Positions 23,750 to 33,667 of a DNA stretch of 64,000 nt are shown here, piece after piece; within the stretch, counting starts at the first letter, position 1, and every line of letters begins with the position of its first letter. The notes beneath the pieces are model-generated. The model worked only from the letters and a program-made list of their open reading frames with translations, did no database searches and was not told the DNA's origin. This DNA is from Ligula intestinalis (lineage: Eukaryota > Platyhelminthes > Cestoda > Diphyllobothriidea > Diphyllobothriidae): NCBI GenBank assembly GCA_036362985.1, contig JAYGXS010000004.1:68816062-68880061 (forward strand), written 5' to 3'. Position numbers and translations under genes: made by a program.

Positions 23750-24990
23750 ACGAGCTACTTGCGTAGAANNNNNNNNNNAATCTGGTCATCCTGTCGTTAG
23801 ATCGGCCGATGACTTTGACGTTTTCGATAGTGAACTTATATTTCTCCTGGTCCATGTGGTCGTATACCAGTGACAGTTTATCCTCGCGATCTACTGCAAA
23901 TTGATGTTCATGCAGTCTTTTGCAGAGGCTTTTACCGGTTTCACCAACATACCTTGCACTGCAATTTCGGCATGGTATGCTGTAGACCACTGCAGATTGT
24001 TCCGTTGCCGAACGCGGGTCCTTAGGTCTCATTATCTGCTGCCCGATGGTTGAATCGGTTTGTGGGCCACCCCAATTCCGAAAGGGTTCAGGAGTCGAGC
24101 TGTCGCCTCCAAAACTTTTTTCACGTAGGGGATCGCTAGCCAGAACTTTGGTTTTTCATTGTCTGGTCAACTTCAGATGGGCCTTCGTCGGCACTCACGT
24201 GTGAAGGATCACGGATAACCGTTAGATATGAACAGGGAATTGAGGTATTTCGCCTCCACCTTTTTCCCGGCCTCATCGCTGCAGTGCGTTTGAACGCGTT
24301 GGAAAAGGGATCTAACACAACTGCGTTTGTGACCAATTGGGTGGTTACTCTGGAATCGCAGGATGCGTTTGGTGTTTGTTGCCTTTCGATAGACCGTACT
24401 TTTTATCCTCCCCTCGGAAGTCCTCTTGACATGCACATCCAGGAAAGGCAACCGGTCGTTATCTTCCTCTTCCATCGTAAATTGGATGTCAGGGAATATA
24501 GAATTCAGTAAGGCCTTAAAGCTCTGAACGTTGTTCCCTTTGATAACGACAAAGGTGTGTTCATCGTATCTGGTTCAGAATTTCGGACAGTAAACCCGGA
24601 AGACTAGTCGTTTTAGCCTCTGCAGGACTGCCTTGGCAATTATTCCCGACAGGAGGGAGCTATCGGTGTTCCCTTCGTCTGTTCATAAATCTGGTTGTTG
24701 AATCTGAAGAAAGTTCTGAGGCACAATTCCAACAGCTCACTGACGTGTTGTCGTTTAAGTTGCTGGTCCTCGTCCTCATACTTTTCGGCGAGTAGTTTAT
24801 CAATAGTGCTTACGGTGAGTTCAGTTGGAATAGATGTGAATAGGGACACAACGTCAAACAATACCATCATCTCGCCTGAATTTATTTCGAGATGCCTTAT
24901 GTTCCGCAGAAACTGTTCAGCCGACTTAACTGTAGATTCAGAATCCTCGGTAAGGAAGCCTTCTTTGAGAGATGATGATCGGGATAATGT
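23750..24990 (-). pseudogene. PLE-A partial copy (A3): RT motifs A-C to GIY-YIG
   Basis: Minus-strand order: DVVSLFTSIPTELTVSTIDK (RT motif A; first Asp kept, about 24855-24796), YEQTKGTPIAPS (motif B, damaged, about 24690-24650), a motif C relic reading RYDEHTFVVIK where RYVDDTFVVIK is expected (about 24570-24540), and DRLPFLDVHV (about 24460). Then come HPIGHKRSCVRSLF (about 24340), MRPKDPRSATEQSAVVYSIP (24032-23973) and the nuclease CSARYVGETGKSLCKRLHEH. A TGA at 24577-24575 replaces the Trp before motif C. The frame shifts between motif B and motif C. The copy is broken at its 3' end by an assembly gap of ten N. Confidence 0.9.
23769..23778. other. Assembly gap (10 N)
   Basis: Ten undetermined bases inside the 3' end of PLE copy A3. 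Collapse or misjoining of repeats at this point is possible. Confidence 0.99.
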
Positions 24991-25303
24991 ATCTGGACCT
25001 CGTATCTTCAGCTATGTTCATTCATATTATGGGCGCACAGCGCTCCGATCAGCACGCAGATGGGAGACTTTTGCCAAACGAGAGTCGTCCACCTACGCCC
25101 AGCTGAAGTTCCTGCACCATTGCCTTGATGAGGATGTCCTGCCGAAATGCCTCCTCTTCAGCCTGCCAGTTAAGACCGAACTCTGCCGACGGACAATGGC
25201 AGAATTAAAAAAGAAGATGATCAGGGTGTTGATACAAGACTGCCATTCTCGGATCCATAAATAATAACGAGAAATACAACAGCTTTCCTCCACTTGCCGG
25301 TCG

Positions 25304-26026
25304 ATGTTTAGCGCGCACGAGCTAAAAACTCTAGAAGCTACAATACTCAATGCCGCACAGAATCACCGACGGCTACGCGACAGCCAACTGCTTCAGAAGT
25401 TCGCAAGAATAGGTCCAACAAATCAGTCCCCTGCTGATGGTGCCCTAGTCCATGACCTTTCATCACGTCCTCTCACTCAACAACAGCTGGCAGTCTTATC
25501 CTACGACACTAAGTTCAAGAAGAGAGATGCTCACTCCGTAGACTTTGTCGCACCTTTCGAATCGGTGCTCCAGAAGTGTGAAGCGAACGAAGAGAGTAAG
25601 AACGCCATTCGACAGCAAGTGTCAACTCTTCTCCTCCAGCACAAACCTTTGACGATGATCTCCGAGGCAGAAGTCCAAGAACTTATGCGAATCCGAAAGA
25701 TGAGGAATATCGTCACTTTGCCAGCCGACGTACGATACCTCCAGCGTCTCCTCCTGGCCAACGGATATCCTCGAAATTTCATCGAACGCAGCAGACAGGT
25801 CCGATCGAACGGAGAGCCGGCAGCCGAGCAACTGAAATTATGGCGTGCGCTACCACGCATTGGCGGCGTTTCTGAGGCCGTTTCGCGTCTATTAAAACCC
25901 CTGGGAACCGGCATTGCTCACCGACCAGAGGCAACAATACGACATCTCGTCATGCGGCCGAAGGAACCCCTGCCCCGAGGTGAAACAAAAAATGTCGTTA
26001 ACCGAATAAATGTGATTCCTGCGTGA
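25304..26026 (+). pseudogene. PLE-A N-terminus fused to post-RT region (A2)
   Basis: A 240-codon frame. Residues 1-140 are the PLE N-terminal region (LVHDLSSRPLTQQQLAVLSY, VQELMRIRKMRNIVTLPAD). At about 25725 this runs directly and in frame into VRYLQRLLLANGYPRNFIER of the connecting region, which in copy A1 lies about 350 residues further on, after the RT. The RT fingers and palm are therefore deleted without breaking the frame. The frame ends KNVVNRINVIPA; a single missing base around 26010-26020 separates it from the nuclease. Confidence 0.85.
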
Positions 26027-26454
26027 TCGACTATGTCGGGGAGACTGGGAAGCGGTTGCAGACCCAAATGGTAGAACACAGCAGGGCTGTAGATGCGATG
26101 CAGCGACTTTCGTTGGTGGCGGAACACTGTGCAAATGTCGGACACACATTCTCCTTCCAGAATGCCGAAATTCTGGGTCGAGGAAATGACCGCATGGTGA
26201 GGGAGACAATCGGGGCCTGGCACACGGGAACAACCTCCATTAACCGTTGTGTATCACTTCCCACAGCCTACCAAGCCCTCCGAAAGAAACTCAATGAAGG
26301 AAAAAGTGAACACCAAATCAGATGGAACGTGAATCCGGGCCCTCGCGAGCATATGGTGGACACACACGCAGCCGCACCACAATCGGAAGAGGCAATCACC
26401 AGCGTAGCCGCTTCATCCTCTCATATATATATATATGAAAAAGCAAGGCAATAA
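26023..26454 (+). pseudogene. PLE-A GIY-YIG endonuclease domain (A2)
   Basis: 143 codons open, starting within the nuclease: IDYVGETGKRLQTQMVEH, then HCANVGHTFSFQNAEILGRG, RETIGAWHTGTTSINRCVSL and a variable C-tail ending in an (AT)n stretch at 26423-26436. The first GIY-type tyrosine is just upstream in the other frame. GIY-YIG nucleases of PLEs nick DNA during target-primed reverse transcription. Domain residues after the frameshift look well kept, but without an RT the copy cannot be autonomous. Confidence 0.8.
26423..26436. repeat. (AT)7 microsatellite
   Basis: ATATATATATATAT inside the C-terminal tail of the A2 nuclease frame, just before the terminal repeat. Confidence 0.9.
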
Positions 26455-26585
26455 CAGGAACCAAGTATTTAATGTCCTGACGTTTCGGAATCTGACAAGC
26501 TTCCATTGGCAAAGGTGGTAAATGCACGAGCGTTCACAGTATTTTTAGGTTAAATGTAGGTAGGCATGGTGATGACTGTTGTCAT
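26445..26585. repeat. PLE-A terminal repeat (pLTR), left
   Basis: ACAGGAACCAAGTATTTAAT, GTCCTGACGTTTCGGAATCT and GGTGGTAAATGCACGAGCGT recur in the same orientation at 29270-29395. The pair flanks copy A1, which fits the LTR-like repeats of PLEs. On the minus strand it reads CTTGTCAGATTCCGAAACGT then CAGGAC, reminiscent of the CTGA...GAAAC signature of the minimal hammerhead ribozymes found in such repeats. Confidence 0.7.
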
Positions 26586-26925
26586 GCGGCTGCGGGCTCG
26601 TCTTATCCGGGGGTGGTGGCGTTGGTGGGATAATTGCCATTAATCGGGTGCGCAGCGTTCGTACATTCGGCCCAGCCGACGTCATGTCGCGTTCACACCT
26701 TCTCCTTGAGGTGAAAATTGCGGTTGCCATGTTCGCGTTCACTTCTCGGTTGCTAGCGGCCTGGCAGTCAAAGTAACCGTCATCTCTTATCGGCGTGGAC
26801 TCGTGTTCACCCGCATTCCCATCCTGTTGTCCATCTCGTAGGCTTCTGGTCGAAACAGCTTGTCCCCCATTTGTGTTTGCGTCGGGTGGTCCTACGCCCT
26901 CGGTTGTGCTGTCAGCTGGTGCGTC

Positions 26926-29046
26926 TTATCGGCATTCCTGCCTGTGGTTCTGTTTCCTGTGCTTTTCCCGTAGACATTGGTAGGCAACTGGTAGCGTCAC
27001 ACACCGATTAATGGAGCTACTCGTGGTATGCCAGGCTTCGAGCGTCTCCCTGGTCGTTTGGTCGCTTCCACGCCCTACGATCTTAGCATTTTTGAAAGCG
27101 AACTTGTGCCCAGTGGCTGCACAATGTTCTGCCACTTGAGAGCGTTTTTCCTGTCTGCGCACCGCTCCATCGTGCTTGGTCATACGTGTCTGCAATCGCT
27201 TGCCCGTTCCCCCTACATAGTTCATTTTGCAGGAACTGCAGTTGATCCAGTACACGACGATGGCAGTTTCAACTTGGGACAGGGGGGCCTTTGGTTTCAT
27301 TACCAATCGCCTGATCGTTGCCTTGGGTCTGTGGGCGATACCGATACCCAATGGTTGCAGGAGTTGTGCAGCTGTTTCAGACACGTTTGCGATGTTTGGT
27401 AGCGCCCGCCAGACTTTTGGTTGGCTGACCGTTGGCTTTCTTATCGGGTTAATCCGCCTATTCCGCTCTATGAAGCTCCGGGGGTACCCACTGATGGTAA
27501 ACATCTGCTGTAGATAGCGGAGTTCGGCCACTTTGTCGGCTGTTTCACTGCAGTGGGTCTCAGCCCTCTTGTAGAGACTTCGTACACAGCTGCGTTTGTG
27601 ACACAATGGATGGTTGCTTTGGTAACTCAGGATCCGGGGAGTGTTGATAGCCTTACTGTAAACCGTCGTTTTGAGGTTCCCGTCAGTCTTGCGATGAACC
27701 AAAACGTCTAGGAATGCTAGTTCCTCATCGTTTTCTGCCTCCATTGTGAATTGAATATCTGGAAAAATGGAGTTTAGGAGGGCATGAAAGTTGTTGACTC
27801 CTTCCCACTTGATAATGACGAAAGTTTCGTTTATATAACGTGCTCAAAATTTGGGCTTGGGATTGGCGAACACTAACGTTTCTAACCTCTGTAGGACTGC
27901 CTCAGCGACGAAACCAGATAGAAGTGATCCCATTGGTGTACCTTTGGTTTGCTCGTAGACTGTCCCTTCAAAGGTAAAGTAAGTTCTGAGGCAGTACTTC
28001 AGCAACTGCAAAAAATGTCCAGGTTTAGGTGTTTTGGCTGCCTCGATATATTGGCTGTCCAGTAGGTCGCTTACGGTTTCAATGGCAAGACTCTGCGGGA
28101 TCGAGGTAAATAATGAGGTGACGTCGAATGATATCATGATCTCATCTGCCTCGAGTTTTAATCCAGTTAGTCTTTCCAGAAAATCCGTGGCTGATCGGAC
28201 TGTCGTACCTGAGCTCGACGTAAGGGGATTCAATCGTCGGAACATCCATTTGGCCAGGTTAAAGGTGGGCGTTCCACGGAGTGACACGATCGGACGAAGT
28301 GGAACACCCTCTTTGTGAACTTTGGGTAGGCCGTAAAGCCTTGCCATGGCTGCATCGCTCGGTTTGATGGCTAATCGTTCTGCTCTGGTCATCGCACCAT
28401 TGCTTTGTAGCGTGGTAAGTGTGGAGTTGATTTGATTTACCAACGTTTTCATCGGGTCCCCTTCACACTTCTGGTATGCTTCGCAGTCCTCGAGTAATGC
28501 GTTGGCCTACTGTAGGTATTCGGCTTTGTATAGTACAACCGTAGACCACCCTTTGTCTGCCGGTATTCTGAAGTTTGTCTTGTCGGCCTTCAGCGTCCTC
28601 AAGGCGTCTTGTTCTGTTTTCGTGATAACCGGCCGGCATTTGTGCGTCATTATTAGAGACGTAATTTGTTGTCAAATTAGGTTTCGCGTCTCAGTGGGGT
28701 CATGGGAGTGCTTAAGAACCGACTCGATGGCGGCTTCCAGATCAACCGGGTTGGCATCAGAGGTGTTGAAACCGGCATTGTGTTGCAGCACTCGAATTTG
28801 CTCTGGCTTGAGGTCTTTGGATGACAGGTTGTGAACCAATTGTTCGTCCTCCTCTTCTGTGACGGAACCCATATTTCGAAATTTATCCATCAGTTCTCTA
28901 TCTTGTCTGGATCTCAATTCTCTGGCTCGTTTATCAATAGCTAAGCGGAGTAGCTCTGTACCGTTTTCACCGATGATTTCTGAGCATATTGAAGATAATT
29001 CTTCAATCGTCCGGCGGTATTTGTTCAGTCGGAAATGGCAGTCTTA
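26926..29046 (-). pseudogene. PLE-A polyprotein: N-region, RT, GIY-YIG (A1)
   Basis: One frame runs about 700 codons with only four stops: TAA near 29045, TGA near 28671, TAG near 28507 and TGA at 27846-27844. The N-region has QLVHNLSSKDLKPEQIRVLQ. The RT has RLYGLPKVHKEGVPLRPIVS, motif A SFDVTSLFTSIP (catalytic Asp kept), motif B YEQTKGTPMGSLLSGF, and motif C ARYINETFVII, where the usual YVDD has become YINE so both catalytic Asp are lost. Then come AFLDVLVHRK, HPLCHKRSCVRSLYKR and GYPRSFIERNRR. The nuclease reads VVYWINCSSCKMNYVGGTGK, with HCAATGHKFAF and SSSINRCVTL. It ends at a stop after HRQECR. Confidence 0.92.
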
Positions 29047-29244
29047 AATAAAGACTCGAGTCATCTGCCTACCATGCTGTATCACCCATTTTCTCGCCAA
29101 TATTGTGTTCACCGGTGGCATCTGTGAAGAAATTCTATTTGCGCGCATGTTGAACACGAGCGAAGTGCAAATATTTCCCAACGTCGTGCTGACTTTAGCG
29201 CTTTGCGCCGAATATATTGCTGATAGAAGCGAACATGTGTGTTC

Positions 29245-29395
29245 CTGGACATAATTGAGAAGGCAACGTGATCACAGGAACAAAGGATCGAATGTCCTGA
29301 CGTTCCGGAATCAGACAAGCTTCCATTGTCGAAGGTGGTAAATGCACGAACGTTCACAGTATTTATAGGTAAAATTTAGCTCGGCATGGGGATGA
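29245..29395. repeat. PLE-A terminal repeat (pLTR), right
   Basis: Direct copy of 26445-26585: ACAGGAACAAAGGATCGAAT, GTCCTGACGTTCCGGAATCA, GGTGGTAAATGCACGAACGT. The minus-strand open frame 29357-29109 starts inside it and continues into the N-terminal region (KALKSARRWEIFALRSCSTC), in another frame than the main body. Confidence 0.75.
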
Positions 29396-29399
29396 TTGT

Positions 29400-31270
29400 T
29401 GTTATGCATATTACCGAAACATATTACCGAAAAAACTTCGTGTATTGGTAGAAATGTCCAAACATATTAGTCCCAATTCATCCCTTTGCAGTAAAGAACA
29501 GATTGCGTCAATTATTCAAGTGTACAGCAAGTCATGTAACTCTCCGGTCCTCGTTTTACCCATTGAAATTACCCTGTAGAAACAGAAAACGGATCTCGAT
29601 CAGGATATTAAAGCACTATCGAAATTCCCTTTAATGACTGTCTTGGAAAGCGATTTTAGTCGCTTTAATCTCTAGCGATTGCGGTGCTTGTGAAATAATA
29701 AGAGGCACTTTTTGCTTTTTAAAATTCTGTTGCTATGTTTTGTGTTTTAACAACTTAAAAAAGTTAACTGATTGAAAATGATTAATCCGTCCCTTCGGAA
29801 GGCTGCCTATATGAGGCACATATAAAAGAATAGGCGACAATTTAACTAGATTAAATTGTCAACATTCACTACAAAGAACGAAAATTTGAAAATGCGCTTT
29901 CCGGTCGTTTTATAACGTAAAAGATTTTACAAACTTGCGTGAAGAAAATGGCAAGCAAAAGAGGTTATCAGTTGTGCTTTGCACTGCATTATCAGCACTT
30001 CTTTCTTAGTTTCTCAAAAGTAAGCGAAAACGCATCCGCAAAAAGTCGTCCTATCTCCTGAAATGCCAGCCAAAATTTTAAAATTTGTTCTTCAATCTAC
30101 TGGTTAATTTAAGTCTGTTCAGCATACTTTCCAGATACTTCCTGCACATCAGAATGCTGGTTTTTGTAAAACATTTTTCCAAACCGACTGTAAAACTACA
30201 CTGTCTAAACATTTGCTTAAGAAGTGCGCATTTATTCTGAGGATTTTGGACCTGTCAATATATTCAAATAGATTATACTGAAAACATGCAGCAAATATTT
30301 CTCAGTGCACTGATTTTCTTTGGGCTTAATAGTGAAAGAAGTTTGTCTTCCAGAGTTTAGAGCATTTCAAATTTCCGACTTATATCTATTCTTAACTGTC
30401 ATTGCACCTACAATTCAGGTTTGCAACTGAAATGTTGCATACGAAACGAATATCTTCTCTATCGTTTGTATGGAATAAAATTTACGTGCACGTAGTTTTG
30501 GCAACTGCATGGAATCAATAGATTTGATTGAAAAATGATAAAAACAACAAATTGTTTGCTTTCAGTACTCAGCGAAGGTATTTTTTTGGCAAATCGTTAG
30601 TTATGAAACATTTACCACCTTTTCGCACTTCTATTCATACTGCGGAAAATTAACTTAGGTCCATGTATTTTCAAACTGACAGGTTCAATAATCGCGAAAC
30701 TTCTTTTGTTAAAGTCCTCATTATTTCATTCCATATCCGGGGCCTTCGGGCTCCCTACGCATCTTTTGACTCTTTCTTATAGTAACGAGAAAAAATAACT
30801 CAGCATAATTACTTTAAGATATTATCCTGTTTTATGTGTTTTTACGGTGATGTAAAGAACTTTTAGCTTCATCCATTATTTTTTGAATATATTAAAAAAG
30901 TATTCAGCATTTTAAACGGTTCTTCCTTGTGGTTTGCGGCCACCGTTCTGCCAGTTATACGCCGATACTTTAGAGTGAAGTATCACACTAATATAAAACC
31001 AAAACCTTTTATTCTTTTTGAATTTTTACTTTGCTCAGTATTTCGCCTTTAAATGTCCGAAAGTAGTTTCAGCAAAATTGGTTCAGAATTACTACGCATT
31101 TCGCTTCCCCAGTCAAGAGGTGAGAATTCACTAACGTATGACCTAGATTCCAACCGATTAAGCTCCTATGAAAGCTGTACTTCTGCAGCATCTAGATGGT
31201 GATATGCCATTGTAGATTTGAATTAAGTAGGTGAAGCTAGTGGTTTTTCACCGTTTCCGAAAACCACATA
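29400..31270. other. Unassigned AT-rich intergenic sequence
   Basis: Nearly 1.9 kb with no reading frame of note, no recognised repeat and no RNA gene. Confidence 0.5.
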
Positions 31271-31274
31271 TATT

Positions 31275-31443
31275 CTCGGTAAAGACAGAGGACACTAGGA
31301 AGGCTTTTTTCTGCTTTGTTAGGCATCATCGGCTAGCGATACCCAATCCCAGTATGGCCGCTGAAGTTGATGCCACACCGACATTTGAACTCGCGATCAC
31401 TCCCGTCAGGGCGAACATTCTAACGGTTGAGCTGCTAGCCCAT
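31275..31443 (-). mobile_element. tRNA-derived SINE, family F, 5' half
   Basis: On the minus strand: GGGCTAGCAGCTCAACCGTT (box A-like), GTTCGCCCTGACGGGAGTGA (anticodon-arm region) and CGCGAGTTCAAATGTCGG (box B-like). The family body follows (GGGATTGGGTATCGCTAGCC, CTTCCTAGTGTCC) and ends at CTGTCTTTACCG. Near-identical to the plus-strand copy at 31627. The body continues in that copy but is cut here. Confidence 0.75.
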
Positions 31444-31454
31444 AGTCTTGCTGG

Positions 31455-31615
31455 TATTACATCGGGAATACAAAGTAGCATAGACACGTACACCGATCTG
31501 TCAGAAAACCCACTCATTCCCCCATATTGCTTTTGCAGCTCTCTATCGAGCCTCCACCGCGACGCGGCTAGGACATTATCAGCAAAGACAGGGGACACTA
31601 GGAAGGCCTTTGTTT
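31455..31615 (-). mobile_element. tRNA-derived SINE, family F, 3' half
   Basis: On the minus strand, GCCTTCCTAGTGTCCCCTGT, then CGATAGAGAGCTGCAAAAGC, AATATGGGGGAATGAGTGGG and GGTGTACGTGTCTATGCTAC match the second half of the copy at 31627-31925. The 5' (tRNA) half is missing. Confidence 0.7.
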
Positions 31616-31626
31616 GCTAGTCCGTG

Positions 31627-31925
31627 GGCTCATAGGTCAACCGTTAAGACGTTCGCCCTGACGGGAGTGATCGCGAGTTCAAATGTCGGTGTGGCAGCAA
31701 TTTCCGCGGCCATAGTGGGGTTGGGTATCACCAGCCGATGACGCCTAATAAGGCAGAGTTGGCCTTCCTAGTGTCCCCTGTCTTTGCTGGTAATGCCCTT
31801 CTGCGTATATCCTAGCTGCCTCACGGCGAAGGTTCGAGAGAGAGCTCTAAAGGCAATATGGGGGATGAGTGGGTCCTCTGAGAGATGGGTGTACGCGTCT
31901 ATGCCATTTTATGTTAAATAAGGCG
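31627..31925 (+). mobile_element. tRNA-derived SINE, family F, full-length copy
   Basis: GGGCTCATAGGTCAACCGTT (box A-like), CGTTCGCCCTGACGGGAGTG, CGCGAGTTCAAATGTCGG (box B-like), the body to CTGTCTTTGCTGG, and the 3' half GAGAGAGAGCTCTAAAGGCA, AATATGGGGGATGAGTGGGT and GTCTATGCCATTTTATGTTA. It lies head-to-head with the two minus-strand pieces to its left, making a long inverted repeat. Confidence 0.8.
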
Positions 31926-32329
31926 TAGAAGCACAAGAGAGAAAGAGAAGCACTACACTGTTTAGTAGGTACTCACTACACATTATTCTGAAATTCGTGA
32001 CGGCGTGTATGAGTTATTGCATTCCTATTGGAGAAAATATTTTTACTAAAGCATCGTTTCCGAGGTACAAGTCTAAAGCAAGCGTGCACAGCAGAATTTA
32101 CTTAGACAGACATATTTTGGGGCAGTGTTTCAACTGCGTCCTGTCTTTGCATGCATATCTTAACAAATGGAGAACGCAACTGTTCCAATTTACACAATAT
32201 CAATAAATAAGATTAATGTTATTTTTTAACGAGGTATATACTCAATAATAATGCCCGCTTTAACCTTGGTATAAACAAACGCAATATAAAACAATTGAAG
32301 GTTGATGAAGTGTAGGCATGCTTTTACCA

Positions 32330-32430
32330 GGGCAGTTGGAGTTTAAACATATGATCTAATGGATTACATTAGTTGGGTTTCTGCCGCCGTAAATAGGCCA
32401 CCTTTGTTATGTTTTCAAAACAGAAAGGAG
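32330..32430 (-). repeat. PLE-B terminal coding scrap
   Basis: GGGTTTCTGCCGCCGTAAAT followed by AGGCCACC resembles the minus-strand C-terminal end of PLE-B at 14838 (GGGTTTCTCCCGCCGTCCAT). Only about 100 bp align and the match is weak outside this. Confidence 0.35.
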
Positions 32431-33660
32431 TTTGTAGGCAGAATGTTGTAAAGACAAAACAGAAGGCCGTCCGTAAGTAGGAGATGTGCAGAGGCCGAGG
32501 AACTGATTAGTGTCTGGGTCATCTTACCTAAGGAAGCTTTATGATGGGGCTTAAACATCATTGGCTCAAAGATAGCTGGAACCATCGCCTACTTGTATTT
32601 TAAATATTGTCCCCTCAAATGGTAAAGATATAAGAGCAGGCTTTTTCAGAACAGACTATTTTTTAGATTTCGGCCGTAAATGGCTGCAGTACTGAGGAAT
32701 GCAACATTAAGGTTAGCCACGTTTAAGAAGGGCCCTGCTATTATATATTCATTCAGTGTAAATTCGAACTGCTGTGTTCTCAATTAGTTATTTACTTCAT
32801 GTAAAGACAGGAAGTAGTTGAAAGGTGTCCCAAATGTATTTGTGCAAACAAATCCTGCTGTGTTTGCTTGCCTTACATTCTTTTTATAAGTCATACGTTT
32901 TCCTTTCCATATAAAAGGTAGAGTAGTTTACCTTACTCATAAAGCCGAAGATTTTTAAAAGTAACTCCCTGTTACACAAACGCAGCCAATACTGCGGCCC
33001 TCAAAGTCTTACAGCAATAAAGTTATGATCATTCTCCATAATAAAGCGTATTGTTATTAAGGAAGGAATAAAAAGTTTTCTAGAAATACCTGATTTTTTA
33101 GGAAAGTGGAAAATGCTGAATAAGTGTAAATCGGCCGTACGAGGGAAACACAAAATTGACATGTAGAGGAAGCCCGTTTATGCCAAAACCACCGAGCGAA
33201 TAAAGCAGCGCAAGTAAAATTACATTTACAAAATGCTTCTGTAAAATTTTCGGAAATGTATACTTCAATATTATGTGCAATGTAATGTATGGTTGTCACA
33301 GAACAGCCAAAATTTGAGACAGTTATCTAACACGTTTTCTCGAGAACTTCAAGTTGCTTTTCTCGTTCGTGCATCCTTTGAGTTACGTTGGACCAAGGCA
33401 ACTACGTTTTCGCTTCGTATGCTCCATCGGGAGATTACACGAGTAAGATATTACTTAACTTCACGTGCGGACATGCCGGTCGGTGACAAATAAATTTAAA
33501 TGGACTTGTCAGGTGCAATTGTAAACGTACCATTTTTTCTACTCAAAGAGTATTTGCATTCCGCCACATTTTAATGCGTAATTATTTTGCGAGTTTGATA
33601 ACGAAGAGGTAAAAATCTTCCTTGAAATGCTAATTAAGACTTTACAATATTCACTGGCTA
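32431..33660. other. Unassigned intergenic sequence
   Basis: No recognised gene or repeat. The overlapping minus-strand frames at 33057-33299 are short and without domains. Confidence 0.5.
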
Positions 33661-33667
33661 CCAGAGG

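Larger units (their letters stand above)
24965..26450 (+). mobile_element. RT-deleted Penelope-like element (A2)
   Basis: A plus-strand PLE copy lacking the reverse transcriptase core. A short terminal-type motif (GATGATGATCGGGATAATGT, 24966 on) is followed by N-terminal coding sequence SARRWETFAKRESSTYAQLK, LKFLHHC (25050-25130) and ELKKKMIRVLIQDCHSR (to 25264). The main frame follows at 25304, with the GIY-YIG frame at 26023. Downstream, 26445-26585 is a terminal repeat that recurs at 29245-29395. It lies head-to-head with copy A3. Confidence 0.9.
26445..29395 (-). mobile_element. Near full-length Penelope-like retroelement (A1)
   Basis: A ~2.95 kb element on the minus strand between terminal repeats at 29245-29395 and 26445-26585. 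Order: 5' repeat, N-terminal frame (29357-29109), main coding frame (about 29046-26926), a 340 bp 3' untranslated region (26925-26586) and the 3' repeat. Size and domain order match complete Penelope-like elements. PLEs copy themselves through an RNA intermediate with an RT related to telomerase and a GIY-YIG nuclease. This is the best-preserved transposon in the window, disabled by a few stops, one frameshift and an altered RT active site. Confidence 0.92.

Noticed and set aside
25531..26264. Several open frames antisense to PLE copy A2
   Set aside because: Shadows of the coding strand; the sense frames carry recognisable PLE domains.
27028..27517. Plus-strand frames of 96-124 codons in PLE copy A1
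   Set aside because: Antisense shadows of the connecting and nuclease regions.
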